A stretch of DNA of 7,771 nt from Candidatus Eiseniibacteriota bacterium (lineage in GTDB: Bacteria; Eisenbacteria; RBG-16-71-46; JABDJR01): positions 1-7,771 of the forward strand of contig JABDJR010000659.1 in the NCBI GenBank assembly GCA_013003415.1. The letters run 5' to 3'. The notes beneath the pieces were generated by a model. It was not told the DNA's origin, did not search any database, and saw only the letters and a program-made list of their open reading frames with translations. Positions 4,923 through 7,771 of the stretch are shown piece after piece. Every line of letters starts with the position of its first letter. Within the stretch, counting starts at the first letter, position 1. A program made the position numbers and the translations under genes.

Positions 4923-7771
4923 CTAGTTAATCTTGAGGATGCGGCTAAGACTCTGTTCTTCTCCGCTCCGTAATCGCAGCCAATAGACCCCTGACGGCAC
5001 CGTACGACCTTCTAGGTCCGAACCATCCCAAGTCCATGTTCCCGTTCCCTGAGGCGCATCCCAGCGCAACACGCGTCTTCCTCGAACATCAAAGATTTCA
5101 AGGACCCCACCCTTTTCGGGCAACGAAAAAGAGACGCGCATTTCTGAGGCAAAGGGATTAGGAAAAGGAGGCTGTAAAAGCAAGCCGCTGCCGGGAAGCC
5201 CTAAGTTCGTTTCGGCCAGGAACTGCCAACCACCTTCCCGGGCCAACCCCTCCAAAACCAGTCGCTCCCCATGGTCCACCCTGGCCGAAGCGCACCCCTC
5301 GGAGGAAAAAGACTGACTCCAAAACACGTGGTCGCGATTGCGAATACGAAGTTGCTGCCACGGCGCATCTCCCGTAACTCTCCAACAGGCAAGTCCGGTT
5401 TGGCTACGAAACTCCAGAGAGGCAAATGCCACCGGAGTAATGGAATCTTCGAAAACGGTGCCGCTACGTGCGGCGTTTGCTCTTTCTACCGGCCATGGTG
5501 CTGGGGTGCCGGCGAGGCCGGCAGGAATCGACCAGATGGAGCCTTCGGTGTCGGTCAGCACCACAAAACGTTTGGAGTCCGAGTCCATGATGATTGGGGC
5601 TCCGGCAAGGCTTGCGGGGAAAGCTCTGGGAAAACCAGCAAGTACTTCCAGATCTTCGCTCCATGCCCAGAGGGAACCGTCTTCGGTGGCCGCAATCAAG
5701 TCTGCGTTGGAATCCCCATCGATATCCGCGCACAAAACTTCCCCCATAATGGGGCTACCGGCACTGACGCTGCCACGCAGTTGCCCGTCGAGTTGTAGAA
5801 GATGAATGTCGCCATTGGCTTCAGCAAGCACAAGGGCGGCGTTTCCAGAAACTCCAAATCCGGCCACACTCAGAGACTGGGGTGTACCCACGCCGGGAAG
5901 GTTTCTTGGGAAGCCATCCACAATTTGCCCGCTCCGCAAGGAAAGCAAATTCACAGAGGGAACAATGCCGGTGGTCAACAAGAACGTTTCTGCTTTGCCA
6001 CTCGCACGGATGACCGTGACAGGGTTCACGGCGTGGATCGTGTTGCTGCTGCTTGTCCAAAGAATCTTATCGTTCTTGAAGTCGTAGGCGGTCAGCGCGC
6101 CACCACTATCGAGGGTGATGAGATCGAGGGCGGCATCTTCGTTGACGAAATCGGCTAGCGCAAAGTCACCCGCCAATTCGGTCGCGGTTGAAGACCCGTC
6201 CTCCAGAACGAGCAAGACATTGCTTCCGTCCCCGATGGCAAAACGCTGGGTGCCATCTCCGAGGAAGTCGCCGGCCAAGGCAAACTTGGGGGGCGAAGCC
6301 AAAGCGACGCTTCCTAGAGAACCACCCGAGGCGTCTCTCAGCTGACCTTCGGTCTCGGAAGTGATCAACGTGACTGCGTTACTTGTACTAACAAGGGGCA
6401 GAGCGCTCGGAACGGAAGTTTCGCCCTTGCAAACCTCGGCCGGCGCCGTGGCCCCGCTTGCGAGCCTAGGAGTGCCACCTTCCAGGTAGAAGAGAGTTTC
6501 ACCCAAGGCATGGGCATCCGAGGCACCACAAAGCCGTTCCCATCCTCCACCGAGCGCCTGCGAAGCGGCAGCCACATCGGACAGACCACCGCCTAAACCC
6601 GAAATGCCCAAATCAAATCCCGTCGACACGATGGCGTTACGAATCTCTGAAGCGGTGGCTTCGGGAGCAATCGCTCTCAGTAGCGCAGCATGACCCGCAA
6701 CAATGGGAGCCGAAAACGACGTACCACCTCCGGGGTTCACCACAATTTGGGATTCCTCGGTGACCCACTCATAGCCGGTGGTGGCCATGCCCACACCAAA
6801 GGCCGCAATACTGACCCAGTCCCCAAAATTGCTGAAGCCGGCTTTGCTCCCGTCTTCGCGAATGGCAGCCACTCCCAGACAATCTTCGCGCATGGCGAGG
6901 TATTGAAGAGAGGGGTTCGTTACGCCGTTATTCCCGGCCGATCCACAAATCACCATATCGTATTCATTGATCGCCATATCGAGAGCAGCTCCCAGACCAA
7001 TCAGATCTAGACTGTCCCAAGAACAGTTGGCAACCCGCGCGCCGTGGAGCGATGCGTACTCCAGAGCCTGCGCCGCATAGCCCATGTAAACCACCTGCCG
7101 TCCGCCCGGTTCTTGCCAACCCACGCGCAAGGGCATGAGCTTGATATTCGCAGGGTGACCGGCCAGGCCCTCCCCATTGTCGGAGATGGCATGAATGAGG
7201 CCCGCAACTTCGGTTCCGTGGCCTCCAAAATCTCGGGGATCGTTATCGGGATCGCTGCCGTCTTCAAACTGAGCCACCGGAGTTCCCAAACTTGTGGCGT
7301 CGACAAAGTCCCAACCGATCCAGTCGTCGACGAATCCGTTCTCATCGTCATCGACCCCTTCGACTCCGTTGGCCTCCGCGTCATTGATCCACATCACGCC
7401 GCCGGGAGGGGTATCGCCACCCAGGTCGGGATGGTTCCAGTCCACGCCGCTATCGATCATGGCCACGATGACTTCTTCGTCGCGCGGCACGAAGGGCCAT
7501 GCCCGGGTCGTGCGGTGAGTCACACCCTCCGGGTTAAGAATGTGAAACTGACGCGACAATTTCCCCTCACCCGTGAGGTGAGGATCATTGGGCAAGGCGG
7601 CCAAATCGAGTTTGTGATCGGGCTGGACACGAAGCACCAGCGACGAGTTGTGAAGCGCCTCCAGCCAATGGTCATTCTTCAGCGGGCCCCGGGGATCGAA
7701 TTGCAGAACCGCATAGAACGAAAGTGGGCCGGATTTGGATACAAAGAGAGGCTCCAGAGAAAAGTCGCTGT
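4923..7771 (-). CDS. Secreted S8 (subtilisin-like) serine protease with beta-propeller-like region and C-terminal FlgD/sorting-type domain, N-terminus cut by the right edge
   Basis: 948 full codons are present; signal peptide and true start lie beyond the window. Numbered from the first full codon at the edge, residues 1-63 look like the end of an inhibitory propeptide closing in LPNDP, the usual junction in this family. The subtilase domain (about 98-405) has the full triad: Asp106 in AMIDSGVD, His184 in GGHGTEVAG and Ser351 in GGGTSFSAP, with oxyanion Asn280 in SAGNNG. The DDDENGFVDD loop is a common, probably calcium-binding, insert. Residues about 450-785 hold degenerate FG-GAP/VCBS-like repeats (GDFLGDG, CADIDGDSNADLI), suggesting a beta-propeller. 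The last ~85 residues (PFPNPFASEMRVSFSLP, then IFDVRGRRV, WDGSDLEG, PSGVYWLRL) match FlgD-Ig or type IX-secretion-like tails. Two nearby cysteine pairs may form disulfides. A GTG at 7637 is internal: it has no ribosome site, and propeptide-like coding continues upstream. Active extracellular protease is very likely; substrate and export route are unknown. Confidence 0.93.
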   Translation of the reverse strand, partial: SDFSLEPLFVSKSGPLSFYAVLQFDPRGPLKNDHWLEALHNSSLVLRVQPDHKLDLAALPNDPHLTGEGKLSRQFHILNPEGVTHRTTRAWPFVPRDEEVIVAMIDSGVDWNHPDLGGDTPPGGVMWINDAEANGVEGVDDDENGFVDDWIGWDFVDATSLGTPVAQFEDGSDPDNDPRDFGGHGTEVAGLIHAISDNGEGLAGHPANIKLMPLRVGWQEPGGRQVVYMGYAAQALEYASLHGARVANCSWDSLDLIGLGAALDMAINEYDMVICGSAGNNGVTNPSLQYLAMREDCLGVAAIREDGSKAGFSNFGDWVSIAAFGVGMATTGYEWVTEESQIVVNPGGGTSFSAPIVAGHAALLRAIAPEATASEIRNAIVSTGFDLGISGLGGGLSDVAAASQALGGGWERLCGASDAHALGETLFYLEGGTPRLASGATAPAEVCKGETSVPSALPLVSTSNAVTLITSETEGQLRDASGGSLGSVALASPPKFALAGDFLGDGTQRFAIGDGSNVLLVLEDGSSTATELAGDFALADFVNEDAALDLITLDSGGALTAYDFKNDKILWTSSSNTIHAVNPVTVIRASGKAETFLLTTGIVPSVNLLSLRSGQIVDGFPRNLPGVGTPQSLSVAGFGVSGNAALVLAEANGDIHLLQLDGQLRGSVSAGSPIMGEVLCADIDGDSNADLIAATEDGSLWAWSEDLEVLAGFPRAFPASLAGAPIIMDSDSKRFVVLTDTEGSIWSIPAGLAGTPAPWPVERANAARSGTVFEDSITPVAFASLEFRSQTGLACWRVTGDAPWQQLRIRNRDHVFWSQSFSSEGCASARVDHGERLVLEGLAREGGWQFLAETNLGLPGSGLLLQPPFPNPFASEMRVSFSLPEKGGVLEIFDVRGRRVLRWDAPQGTGTWTWDGSDLEGRTVPSGVYWLRLRSGEEQSLSRILKIN

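Noticed and set aside
5271..5805. Plus-strand open frames of 155-175 residues
   Set aside because: They are antisense to the propeller-like part of the S8 protease and explained by its codon usage; no domains or start signals.
4923..7637. S8 protease starting at GTG 7637
   Set aside because: The frame continues to the window edge with propeptide-like coding, there is no ribosome site, and this start would remove the signal peptide and most of the propeptide.
1..7771. tRNA, rRNA, CRISPR array, insertion sequence or phage genes
   Set aside because: No repeat-spacer pattern, cloverleaf, terminal inverted repeats or transposase/integrase-like coding seen by eye on either strand. The window is densely filled by the four genes described.

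Overview
The window holds four protein genes and no RNA gene, mobile element or CRISPR array that I can see. The genes are the 5' part of dnaE (minus strand, running off the left edge), a secreted M23-family metallopeptidase (minus), a small FN3-type lipoprotein (plus), and a large secreted S8 (subtilisin-like) protease (minus, its N-terminus cut by the right edge).

Organism: this looks like chromosomal DNA of a diderm bacterium, moderately GC-rich by eye. The lipoprotein has a lipobox with Ser at +2. The S8 protease ends in an Asn-Pro-Phe / FlgD-Ig-like tail of the kind common in exported proteins of the FCB superphylum and neighbouring candidate phyla (Eisenbacteria, Krumholzibacteria, Latescibacteria). 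I infer a lineage of that sort. The phylum cannot be fixed from this sequence alone.

Layout: positions 1-2125 encode the first 708 residues of DnaE, through the PHP domain, the palm and into the fingers. An 80-base gap containing an inverted repeat separates it from the M23 gene upstream (2206 to about 4137), so the two could share a transcript. The M23 gene and the lipoprotein gene (4397-4828) are divergent. The intergenic region between them holds two short inverted repeats and an excellent Shine-Dalgarno sequence for the lipoprotein. The lipoprotein and S8 genes converge on one strong hairpin (4854-4891) that should terminate transcription from both sides. The S8 protease fills the rest (4923-7771).

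How the genes relate: three of the four products are predicted to be exported: a peptidoglycan-type hydrolase, a lipid-anchored FN3 protein and a multidomain serine protease. This is a cell-envelope cluster beside a replication gene. Apart from the minus-strand M23-dnaE order, nothing shows that they act together. I did not find evidence of a previously undescribed system. The most informative observations are a DnaE PHP domain that has lost about five of nine metal ligands, an uncertain M23 start with an orphan Shine-Dalgarno upstream, and the architecture of the S8 protease.
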